Part shown: positions 56,218-64,000 of the stretch, piece by piece
How the letters are laid out: each line of letters starts with the position of its first letter
Numbering within the stretch: position 1 is the stretch's first letter
Assembly (NCBI GenBank): GCA_021234155.1
Contig: JAJEKV010000039.1
Span: 4,322,745-4,386,744 of the forward strand
Source: Isoetes taiwanensis
Taxonomy: Eukaryota; Streptophyta; Lycopodiopsida; Isoetales; Isoetaceae
Reading direction: 5' to 3'
DNA length: 64,000 nt
Made by a program: the position numbers and the translations under genes
Notes under the pieces: generated by a model
Seen by the model: the letters and a program-made list of their open reading frames with translations, nothing else
Databases searched by the model: none
What the model was told of the DNA's origin: nothing

Positions 56218-58684
56218 ATGGCTGCCATGCATTCTTGGAAGTTTGTAGCAGCAAATTTGCTTGATGGAGACAATTATTATCCTTGGCAAGATAATTTAGA
56301 AATCAATCTTCAGTTGAATGATCTAGGAGATGTGCTTCTGCCTACATGGTCTCCTCTTACTCCAGAAGACCAAAAGAAGGATAGTCTTGCATTATATATG
56401 TTGAAAACTACTGTTTCAGATGCTTTTAAGAGAGATCTTAGAGGTATTTCCAGTTTTAAAGATGCTTTTCTCTTTCTTCAGCAAACTTGTGTCCAAAAAG
56501 GAGCTGGTCAGCAGTTAGCAATTAAGGCTAAGATGAATAGTCTTAGATTGCAAGATTGTTCTAATATGAAAGATTATATAGAACAGCTGAAGGCGCTAAA
56601 GGAGAAGTTATTTGGAGCTGGTGGAACTATTGATGATCCCACCTTGATCATGCATGCTTTGCAAGGCTTGACCAGAGATTACAAGAGTATTTCTGATTAT
56701 TATAAGATGAAGGCCAAGATCAAGATTCCTTTTAGTCAGTTTCAGCAGCAACTACTTGATGCAGAACTTGAAAACAAAAGGTATGATCAACTTGAGTCAG
56801 CTCATTTTTCAAAGGTTCAATCTCTTCCTAGTGTTTCAAAAACTTTGCCTCCATCTTTGCCTCCCACAACTTCCGTGGCTGCCACAGTTTCTAAATCCAT
56901 GGCTGCCCCAGTTTCTCAACCCTTTCTTTGCTGGCACTGTGGCAAGAAAGGTCATTATAGGAAAGATTGTAGGCAATTGCAGAAAGATTTGGCTCAATAT
57001 CTTAAAGATCAGGCACAAAAATCTTCTGATCAGACCTCCAAACATCCGGTAACAACTCCATCACCGATTTCTTCATCCGTTCCTTCATCACTTCCTACAC
57101 AAGAACTTTCTGCTCAAGTTTCTACTATGTCTGTTCAAGAAATTGAGACTGAGTTTCTTAATCTAGCAGCAAAAAATTTACCAGAAGATGCTTGGCTTGT
57201 TGATTCTGGAGCTACTAAGCATTTGGCAGGCAAAGCAAATCTTCTTTCAGATGTAAAGTCCTATGATCAAACAGTTGTGAAAATGGCGGATGGTAATCTT
57301 GCTCACTCCAAAGGAAAAGGTACTGTCAGGTTTCAGACAGATCAATGTACTTCACTCACAATTGAGGATATCATTTTGGTACCTGGCCTCTTAGTAAATC
57401 TATTGAGTGTTTCGGAATTTGATCGAAGAATGGGATATTCAGTTATTTTTACAGATGGGGAAGTTCATGTTACTCAAAAGAATCCTCTCAAGTTTGTAGA
57501 TCTGCAAACCCTCACTCCAGTAGCTCGTGGACATTTGAATGATGAAGGCCTTTATATTTTGAATAACAACACCAATTCCTTAAGTGTGGAGTCCTCTTTA
57601 GTAGCAGCAGTTCCCAAGACTTTGGAGACTTTATGGCATGACAGGTATGCCCATATTTCTGTTGGTGCTCTAGGGTTTGCTTCTAAGTTCAAAATGGTTG
57701 AAGGCTTACCATTGCTTAGTGGAACTTCGTTGGATTGTTGTGCTTGCAGACTTGGAAAGCAAGTCCAAGCTGCATATCCATCACATGCTGAATCTCGGGC
57801 TACTAAATCTTTGGAACTCATTCATGCAGACATTTGCTATATGCCTATTGAGTCTTTAGGAGGCAGCAGGTATTTTTTAGTACTTGTTGATGATTTCAGC
57901 AGGTATACTTGGGTTTATACACTTAAACTCAAGTCTGATGTCTTCCATAAATTCCAAATTTTCAGTGCTTTAGTCGAGAAAGAGTTCTCTACTCCTATTA
58001 AAGCCCTTCGTACGGATAATGCTTCCTATTAAAGCCCTTCGTACGGATAATGCGGATAATGCTGGCGAATTTCTCTCGGGACAGTTTCAGCAATATCTTG
58101 ATACTAAAGGTATTCATAGGCAACTTATTGTTCCTTATGCTCATCCACAAAATGGGGTGGCTGAGCGCAAGAACAGAACCCTTCTGGATTTGGCACGTAG
58201 TATGATCAAGCATAAACAATTACCTCTTGATTTTTGGGCTGAAGCCATTAAAACAGCAGTTTATATCTCTAATAGAGCACCTACTAAGTCCTTAAATTTG
58301 AAGACTCCTTTTGAGGCTCTTTATGGAGTTAAACCAGATGTCAGCCATTTCCGAGTATTTGGGTGTTTGGCTTATGCCATAGTTCCAAGAGAGCTCTTAC
58401 AAAAACAGGGTAAACTAGCTGATAGGGCTCTCAAGGTTATTTTCATTGGTTATCCGGATAATATGAAAGGGTGGAGGTGCTATAATCCCCTTACTAAACA
58501 GGTTTTCTCATCTCGAAGTGTTCAGTTTGTTGAAGACGCAGTCTATTCTTCAGATTTTTATGATATCACAACTACCAGCTATGACCAAAATCTTCAAACT
58601 TTGTTTGAGGTAAGATCTTTCAATAACTCCAATTGTTTGACCGACTCTGTTTCTGTACCATCAGCTTCTGTTTCACCAACAGCC
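56218..58684 (+). pseudogene. Outer Ty1/copia gag-pol, first part (gag, protease, integrase)
   Basis: Start chosen at MAAMHSWKF because the copia gag pattern begins there. Gag: LLDGDNYYPWQDNLEINLQL, DYIEQLKALKEKLFGAGG, and the zinc knuckle CWHCGKKGHYRKDC (about 56,932-56,973). Protease: WLVDSGATKHLAG (57,193). GAG-pre-integrase: LWHDRYAHI ... CCACRLGK. Integrase core: ELIHADICY, RTDN and, after the break, NGVAERKNRTLLDLARSMIK. A 31-bp tandem duplication (cctattaaagcccttcgtac at 57,994 and 58,025) shifts the frame and creates a TAA. Downstream frame 58,019-58,684 is open to the insertion site of the inner copia. Reverse transcriptase lies beyond the window. Confidence 0.93.
58680..58684 (+). 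repeat. Target-site duplication of the inner copia, left copy (CAGCC)
   Basis: CAGCC at 58,680-58,684 and again at 63,752-63,756, exactly outside the TG and CA ends of the two LTRs. Five bases is the normal duplication for this superfamily. Confidence 0.97.
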
Positions 58685-58943
58685 TGTTGAGTGGAGAAGA
58701 TGATCTGAACAGCAAAACACTATGGAGAGAAGAGGAGACGCACCAAGTAACAAAGGAGGAGCAAGAAACTTGTGTATTACCCTAACTCATAAGGTGTACA
58801 TATATATATGTGCCACGTCCTCATGTTGGGTGGCAAATAGGGAAAAGGGTAAAGAATGGGGGGACCCATGGGCTAATATAAAATGCCCCATGGGGTACAA
58901 CGTTAAGTTACAACTTTATATATCACATTATACTATTCTAACA
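58685..58943 (-). repeat. 3' LTR of the inner copia
   Basis: 259 bp, TG...CA (TGTTGAGTGGAGAAG to TATTCTAACA on the plus strand). Same as the 5' LTR except for one additional G at about 58,858-58,863. Confidence 0.96.
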
Positions 58944-58954
58944 CTCCCCCTTAA
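58944..58954 (-). promoter_or_regulatory. Polypurine tract of the inner copia
   Basis: On the minus strand TTAAGGGGGAG directly precedes the 3' LTR, where plus-strand DNA synthesis is primed. Confidence 0.85.
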
Positions 58955-61233
58955 TGTGATATTCCAGACTCCTCTTTCCTCACGCCAAGAGCCAACCTGA
59001 AATCTTCAAACTTGGCTTTTCCTAATGGTTTTGTGAAGATATCTGCAATCTGATCTTCTGACCTGCAGTATTGGATATCAATTTCTCCATTCTCAACTTT
59101 TTCTCGTACAAAATGGTAGGTAGTCTCAATGTGCTTAGTTCTGCCATGGAAAACAGGATTGTTTGCAATGCGTATGCTGCTCATATTATCAGTGAAAATG
59201 CAAGTGGGTCTGCTGTCATTGATCCCAATTTCTTCCATGAACTTTTGAATCCAAACGGATTCACATGCTGCAATGCTACAACCTTTATATTCTGCTTCAG
59301 CAGTGCTAATTGCAACAGTGCTTTGTCTCTTACTTTTCCAAGTTACAGCACCATTTCCAATTGAGAATGCATAACCACTTGTGGATCTTCTCGTGTCCAC
59401 ACAACCAGCCATATCAGAGTCTGTGTATCCAACTACATCAAGCTGACTATTTGATTCATACAAGATACCAAAATCATGTGTTCCCTTGATGTATCTCAGC
59501 ACTCTCTTAGCAGCAATCCAATGTGTTTGAGTAGGATTAGCCAAAAATCTACTCAATACTCCTACCGCAAATGATATATCAGGTCTGGTCACAGTGAGAT
59601 AGTTCAAGCTTCCTACTAATGCCCTGTAGAGTGTTGCATCAAATGATTTTGCACCTTTCTCATGGGCAGAAAGTTTAATGCCAACCTCCATTGGCGTAGA
59701 AGCTGGTTTGGCAGTCTCCATGTGGAATTTCCTTAGTAGATCTGCTGCATACTTTTTCTGACAAATAAAAATTCCATTGGCAGCCTTCTTCACTTCAATG
59801 CCCAAGAAGTAGTGTAACTCTCCAAGATTTGTCATGTCAAAGTACTCTCCAAATTGTTTTATCTCATGTTGAATCAACTTGAGAGAACTGCCCGTGACAA
59901 TGAGATCATCTACATATACTACAATCAAAGTAATGTCATCACCATCATGCTTAATGTAGAGGCTAGAATCTGCACTGCTCCTTACAAAGTTTTTGCTCAA
60001 TAAGTAACTATCAAGTTTGGAATACCAAGCCCGAGATGACTGTTTTAGCCCATATAATGCTTTGTTCAGTTTGCAAACAAAATCGTTACCTTCGTGCTTG
60101 TATCCGGGGGGTTGCTCCAAATAGACCAACTCCTTGAGCTCTCCGTTCAAGAAAGCGCTTTTCACATCAAGTTGATACAACTTCCATCCAAATTGAGCTG
60201 CAAGCGATATGGATAACCTCACTGTTTCCATTTTGGCTACCGGAGCATAGGTGTCTAAGTAATCTTCCCCTTCTCTTTGAGCAAAACCTTTTGCCACCAG
60301 CCTGGCTTTGTGCCTTTGAACAGTTCCATCTGCATTATACTTTAGCTTATAGACCCATTTACATCCAATGACGTTTCTATTCTTTGGTCTTGGTACCAAT
60401 TCCCATGTATTGTTGACTAGTATGGATTTGTACTCCTCATCCATTGCGTCTTTCCATTCCTTAGAATGTCTGGCATCTTCAAATGAAATGAGTTCATGAA
60501 TATTGGCAAAATTGCATTGATGAGCTGCTGCGCTTGTTTCGGACTCAATACTGCCTTGACTTCTTGTAAATGGCCTTTGTGCCCAAGGTGCCAGATGAGT
60601 AGTAGGGGCTGATTTTGCATTCAGCTGAGTTGCATCAGACTTTGCCGTTGGCTTTTCACCAATATCTTCTTTTGCTACTTCCTTACCAGCTCTCCTTTCA
60701 TAGGTAAGCACTTTATCGGGCCAAACTCTTGGTTGACATTGAGGTGTAACAGGCCTGTTTTGATCTGATGCTTCATCTTGCTGCCATTTAAGTGGAAATT
60801 CAAATATTTCCTCCTCTTGCTCTTGCTGATCAGTGACTGATATTGGACCGGCAGCGTTCTCATCAAACATCACGTCACGTGAGACAATTATTTTCTGCTT
60901 AGCAGGATCCCATAATCTGTAGGCCTTAGCCCTCAAACTATACCCAAGCATGGTGCAAACTCTTGCTTTGTCATCAAATTTCTTCCTGCCATCCTCCTTA
61001 AAGACATGCGCATATGCTTTACATCCAAATACACGCAAATGATTCACACCTGGCTTTCTTTTGTAATAAACCTCGTGTGGAGTCTTTCCATCTAGAACTC
61101 TCGTCCCTGCTCTATTCAGCAAATACACTGCAGTGAGTACTGCTTCAGCCCAAAACGATCGCGGCATCTTCCATTGAGCCATTAGGCAATTTGCCATTTC
61201 GCAAATTGTCCTATTGCGCCTTTCTACTACTCC
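58951..61233 (-). CDS. Inner copia pol, second part (integrase end, reverse transcriptase, RNase H)
   Basis: Continues from the upstream frame after a one-base loss near 61,236. Integrase C-terminus: SFWAEAVLTAVYLLNRAGTR and VFGCKAYAHVF. Reverse transcriptase: NTWELVPRPKNRNVIGCKWV, LVAKGFAQREG, YQLDVKSAFLNGEL, LYGLKQSSRAWY and the catalytic YVDD (59,906-59,917). RNase H: VGYTDSDMAGC, STSGYAF, STAEAEYKG, then FTDN and the closing FHGRTKHIET with DIFTKPL. The protein ends normally at 58,951, overlapping the polypurine tract by a few bases. All key catalytic residues are present in a 748-codon open frame. Confidence 0.95.
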   Translation of the reverse strand, partial: GVVERRNRTICEMANCLMAQWKMPRSFWAEAVLTAVYLLNRAGTRVLDGKTPHEVYYKRKPGVNHLRVFGCKAYAHVFKEDGRKKFDDKARVCTMLGYSLRAKAYRLWDPAKQKIIVSRDVMFDENAAGPISVTDQQEQEEEIFEFPLKWQQDEASDQNRPVTPQCQPRVWPDKVLTYERRAGKEVAKEDIGEKPTAKSDATQLNAKSAPTTHLAPWAQRPFTRSQGSIESETSAAAHQCNFANIHELISFEDARHSKEWKDAMDEEYKSILVNNTWELVPRPKNRNVIGCKWVYKLKYNADGTVQRHKARLVAKGFAQREGEDYLDTYAPVAKMETVRLSISLAAQFGWKLYQLDVKSAFLNGELKELVYLEQPPGYKHEGNDFVCKLNKALYGLKQSSRAWYSKLDSYLLSKNFVRSSADSSLYIKHDGDDITLIVVYVDDLIVTGSSLKLIQHEIKQFGEYFDMTNLGELHYFLGIEVKKAANGIFICQKKYAADLLRKFHMETAKPASTPMEVGIKLSAHEKGAKSFDATLYRALVGSLNYLTVTRPDISFAVGVLSRFLANPTQTHWIAAKRVLRYIKGTHDFGILYESNSQLDVVGYTDSDMAGCVDTRRSTSGYAFSIGNGAVTWKSKRQSTVAISTAEAEYKGCSIAACESVWIQKFMEEIGINDSRPTCIFTDNMSSIRIANNPVFHGRTKHIETTYHFVREKVENGEIDIQYCRSEDQIADIFTKPLGKAKFEDFRLALGVRKEESGISH

Positions 61234-63176
61234 GTTTGTTGTGGAGAGCGAGGCGTTGTCAATTGCCTTTTGATCCCATTGTCTTCACAAAATTGTTCAA
61301 ACTTTGTGGACAAAAATTCTCCTCCATTATCAGTCCTTAACGTGAGTATTTTCTGCCCTGTTTCAGATTCCACTTCTTCCTTGAAGACTTTGAAATGATA
61401 AAAGGCCTCTGATTTTGTTTTCAGAAAATAAACCCACATTCTTCTTGAGTAATCGTCCACTAACAAGAAGAAATATAAGGATCCACCAATGGATTTTGTT
61501 GGCATAAAGCCGCAAAGGTCAGCATGCACTAATTCCAAAGGTTTTTGCGCTCTATATTCAGATTCTTGAGGAAACGGAACCCTATGCTGTTTTCCAAGAA
61601 CACAAGGCTCACAAACCTGTTTTTCATCATGTATTTGAGGTAAACCATGCACATTTTCTTGCTGGGAGAGCGTGCGCAAACTTCCATAACTGATATGGCC
61701 ATATCTTTTGTGCCAAATCTCTGATTGGCTGCTGCTACCTGCTACTATATTGGCCTGATTTTGGGCAGGGACAATCTCCATTTTATATAGATTGCCTTCT
61801 CTTCTTGCACGAGCAATCACCTTCATCTTTCTTATCATCTTCATGAATTCTTCACTTGGCTGAAAAATTATTGCTTCGTCTTCATCAAAGAAAACCTTGA
61901 AACCCTTACGAGTAATGCAAGCAACAGAAAGCAGATTCCTCTTCAAATCCGGTACAAGTTTGACATTTTGAAATGTCACAATGGCATCTCCTTCTCCTTT
62001 CACCCTTACATTTCCATTCCCTTCTATTGCTAGCGAGGAATCATCTCCCAAAAGGATTTTGTCTCCATCATACTTTGTGAATTTTGAGAAAAGGGATTCA
62101 TCACCTGTTACATGAGTCGAGCAGCCACTATCCAAACAAGCAACGCACCTATCAGACTTGTATCTTACATGATCGACTTCATCTACGAACATTGCAAAAT
62201 CTTGTGCAGCCATAGGGGTTTTCTCCTTTGAGCTTGATGTCGACCCTTCTTCAAGGTAATGCGACTCCTTTTCAAGTTTCATTTTCAATATACTCCTTTT
62301 TAGAGGGCAATCATTTACCATATGGCCAACTTCATCACAACAATAGCATTTGATATTTTTGTTGGAGTATGAACTCCAACGTTCGCCTCTCCCTCTACCT
62401 CTATTTGTACGGCCTCTTTCATGATCTCTTCCTCGTTGAGCTTCTCCTCGTTGAGCCACTCCTCGTTGAGCCTGATAAGATTGAGAATCATTTTTGGGAG
62501 TACCTTCTTCTTGGTGTTGGAAATTTCTCCAATTTCCTCGACCCCTGCTCCCCCTTCTTCTTGATTGGCTGAAATTCCTTCTTGATTGGCTGAAATTAAC
62601 CTGCTCCGTTTGTTCCAAGATTTGTGATCTCAAAACTTTCTGTTGTAGGGCTGCTGCAAGCTCTTCGAAGCTAGGCTCACTCTCCCGTGCTTGAAAAGCA
62701 TCAAGGAAGTGCTCATATTCAGGTGCTCCTTGATATATGGCATTTAGGAGCTCGGCCTCTTCAACTTCAACTCCAATAGAAGCCAATTGTGCAGCGATTT
62801 CTGTGATCTTCGCAATGAAGTCACTCACATCTTTACATTCTCTTAACTTTAGACTGTTAAGCTGATTTCTTAACAGCTGCTTCCTTGTATGATTCTTGGT
62901 CTCATAGATTTGCTGAAATCTGCGCCAAGCTTCACTAGCACTTTTCACTCCAAGTATGTGCCTTTGCATGGAATCATCCACTGCAAGTTTGATGAGCAGC
63001 AGAGCCTTTTTGTTCAACTCCTCCCATTTGTCATCTTCATTTTGGTCTTCACCAGCTACTACATCCCAAACTCCAGCAAGATCAAGTGCCAAAGTCATCT
63101 TCTCCTTCCAAATAGAGTAGTTCTTGCCTTTAAGCAAGAACTTTTCATTCATGAACACCTTTTCCAGGCTGTCCAT
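61227..63176 (-). CDS. Inner copia gag-pol, first part (gag, protease, integrase)
   Basis: Start taken as MDSLEKVFMNEKFLLKGKNY, the usual opening of this gag type, rather than the ATG 12 bases upstream. Gag with RRFQQIYETKNHTRKQLL, an Arg-Gly-rich low-complexity segment (near 62,560-62,380, with repeated AQRG) and the zinc knuckle CYCCDEVGHMVNDC. Protease CLDSGCSTHV. GAG-pre-integrase with LWHKRYGHI and CEPCVLGKQHR. Integrase LVHADLCG, LVDDYSRRMWVYF and LRTDNGGEFLS. The frame ends early at 61,227 after PQQ because one base was lost from an A run near 61,236. The other frame continues at once with the expected residues, so a single mutation separates this from an intact polyprotein. Confidence 0.95.
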   Translation of the reverse strand: MDSLEKVFMNEKFLLKGKNYSIWKEKMTLALDLAGVWDVVAGEDQNEDDKWEELNKKALLLIKLAVDDSMQRHILGVKSASEAWRRFQQIYETKNHTRKQLLRNQLNSLKLRECKDVSDFIAKITEIAAQLASIGVEVEEAELLNAIYQGAPEYEHFLDAFQARESEPSFEELAAALQQKVLRSQILEQTEQVNFSQSRRNFSQSRRRGSRGRGNWRNFQHQEEGTPKNDSQSYQAQRGVAQRGEAQRGRDHERGRTNRGRGRGERWSSYSNKNIKCYCCDEVGHMVNDCPLKRSILKMKLEKESHYLEEGSTSSSKEKTPMAAQDFAMFVDEVDHVRYKSDRCVACLDSGCSTHVTGDESLFSKFTKYDGDKILLGDDSSLAIEGNGNVRVKGEGDAIVTFQNVKLVPDLKRNLLSVACITRKGFKVFFDEDEAIIFQPSEEFMKMIRKMKVIARARREGNLYKMEIVPAQNQANIVAGSSSQSEIWHKRYGHISYGSLRTLSQQENVHGLPQIHDEKQVCEPCVLGKQHRVPFPQESEYRAQKPLELVHADLCGFMPTKSIGGSLYFFLLVDDYSRRMWVYFLKTKSEAFYHFKVFKEEVESETGQKILTLRTDNGGEFLSTKFEQFCEDNGIKRQLTTPRSPQQTE

Positions 63177-63479
63177 TGTGAAAAACACAAGCCTCTTCTA
63201 ATCAAAGCCACAAATCTGCAAACCCCTACTCTATCTTCAACATGCAAGGCAATATGCAAGCTGCTGCAAGAAATCTTTCAGATTTTGCACTCAAGGGCTG
63301 CTTTTAGCTTGGTTAATGCTGCATGCAACTCTCCATAACAGAAGAATGCTTAAGAATGCTTCTCTCTAGGCTCAAACAGAAGTTAGGGTTAAAATCTGCT
63401 CTGTTTTTCACAAGGCAGAAAAACCTTCCCAAAATACTTCCTCTCCTGCACAGAATGAAGCACCCAAGGATGAAACACC

Positions 63480-63491
63480 GCTCTGATACCA
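63480..63491 (-). promoter_or_regulatory. Primer-binding site, initiator tRNA-Met (inner copia)
   Basis: The minus strand reads TGGTATCAGAGC two bases after the 5' LTR end, complementary to the 3' end of initiator tRNA-Met. Confidence 0.95.
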
Positions 63492-63493
63492 AA

Positions 63494-63751
63494 TGTTGAG
63501 TGGAGAAGATGATCTGAACAGCAAAACACTATGGAGAGAAGAGGAGACGCACCAAGTAACAAAGGAGGAGCAAGAAACTTGTGTATTACCCTAACTCATA
63601 AGGTGTACATATATATATGTGCCACGTCCTCATGTTGGGTGGCAAATAGGGAAAAGGGTAAAGAATGGGGGACCCATGGGCTAATATAAAATGCCCCATG
63701 GGGTACAACGTTAAGTTACAACTTTATATATCACATTATACTATTCTAACA
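63494..63751 (-). repeat. 5' LTR of the inner copia
   Basis: 258 bp with TG...CA ends; holds tatatatatgtgcc (63,609) and ctaatataaaatgcc (63,680), TATA-like on either strand. It is followed outside by the second CAGCC. Confidence 0.96.
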
Positions 63752-64000
63752 CAGCCTCCTTACCTCTTGTTTCTTCTATTCCATCTGCATTACCTATCTC
63801 ATTCCAACAGTCCACTATTCCTTCTTCTCCTCCTTCATTACAGCCAGATGTTCCAGCTTCTCCTAGTCATATTTCACCTGATTTGCAGCCTTCTCCATAT
63901 GCCCAGTTTGAACCATTGGATTATGTTGAGCCTGTATTGTCTCCATCTTCAACTCCATTGTCTGTTTCTCCACAAAATCAGGTTGATTTCTTGAGTTATC
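63752..64000 (+). pseudogene. Outer copia pol, continuation after the inner insertion
   Basis: If the inner element and one CAGCC are removed, the frame continues without a shift: VSPTA joined to SLPLVSSIPSALP, then QSTIPSSPPSLQPDVPASPS and SPQNQVDFLSY to the edge. This Pro-Ser-rich stretch is the usual linker between integrase and reverse transcriptase in copia polyproteins. No stop is seen. Confidence 0.88.

Larger units (their letters stand above)
58685..63751 (-). mobile_element. Young Ty1/copia retrotransposon, 5,067 bp, nested in the outer copia
   Basis: Complete structure on the minus strand: 5' LTR (63,751-63,494), primer-binding site, gag-pol, polypurine tract, 3' LTR (58,943-58,685), with a CAGCC target duplication. 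The LTRs differ by a single G in a G run (six versus five). Only one frameshift is seen in gag-pol. These facts point to a recent insertion. Confidence 0.97.

Noticed and set aside
62369-63338. Plus-strand frames over the inner copia gag
   Set aside because: Antisense to a well-conserved gag-pol frame.

Overview
This is a repeat-rich nuclear segment from a land plant whose sperm are flagellated, most likely a fern or another seed-free vascular plant. The clearest host gene, at the left edge on the minus strand, encodes the N-terminal WD40 half of IFT122, a subunit of the intraflagellar transport complex IFT-A. Flowering plants have lost this gene, while lineages with motile sperm keep it. Short exons with GT-AG introns, plant-type LTR retrotransposons primed by initiator tRNA-Met, CACTA and Helitron-like remnants and MITEs all fit. 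The species cannot be named from the sequence alone.

Layout. 1-3.0 kb: twelve IFT122 exons (minus, continuing off the left edge), followed by its 5' flank. 5.0-9.7 kb and 46.7-50.9 kb: two arms of a large inverted duplication, each carrying the same exon-like pieces of a gene I do not recognise; a 429-bp MITE sits only in the left arm. 10.7-12.4 kb: a 5'-truncated LINE. 14.1-14.8 kb: a small MITE and a broken RRM gene fragment. 17.0-20.3 kb: a decayed CACTA element with a subterminal repeat array, TNP2 transposase remnants and, between them, a broken SET-domain reading frame. 22.8-29.3 kb: a minus-strand LINE split by a second, plus-strand LINE with a poly(A) tail and target-site duplication.

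29.5-44.7 kb is bounded by two related LTRs in the same orientation, with a Ty3/gypsy integrase tail next to the left one and a tRNA-Met primer-binding site next to the right one. It may be one very old gypsy element stuffed with later insertions: a tRNA-derived SINE inside the left LTR, two truncated LINEs, several tandem arrays and an HSP20 pseudogene. 45.0-46.6 kb is a unit with about 250-bp terminal inverted repeats enclosing a gag-like frame.

51-55.7 kb holds a MITE, a long degenerate tandem array and fragments of a Helitron-type protein. From 55.7 kb to the right edge lies a plus-strand Ty1/copia element. A second, young copia element (58,685-63,751, minus strand) has landed inside its pol frame. 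The young one has LTRs differing by a single length change, a perfect 5-bp target duplication and nearly complete gag-pol.

Apart from IFT122, and possibly the unrecognised gene in the arms, everything coding is transposon-derived or broken. No tRNA, rRNA, CRISPR or operon-like structure was seen.
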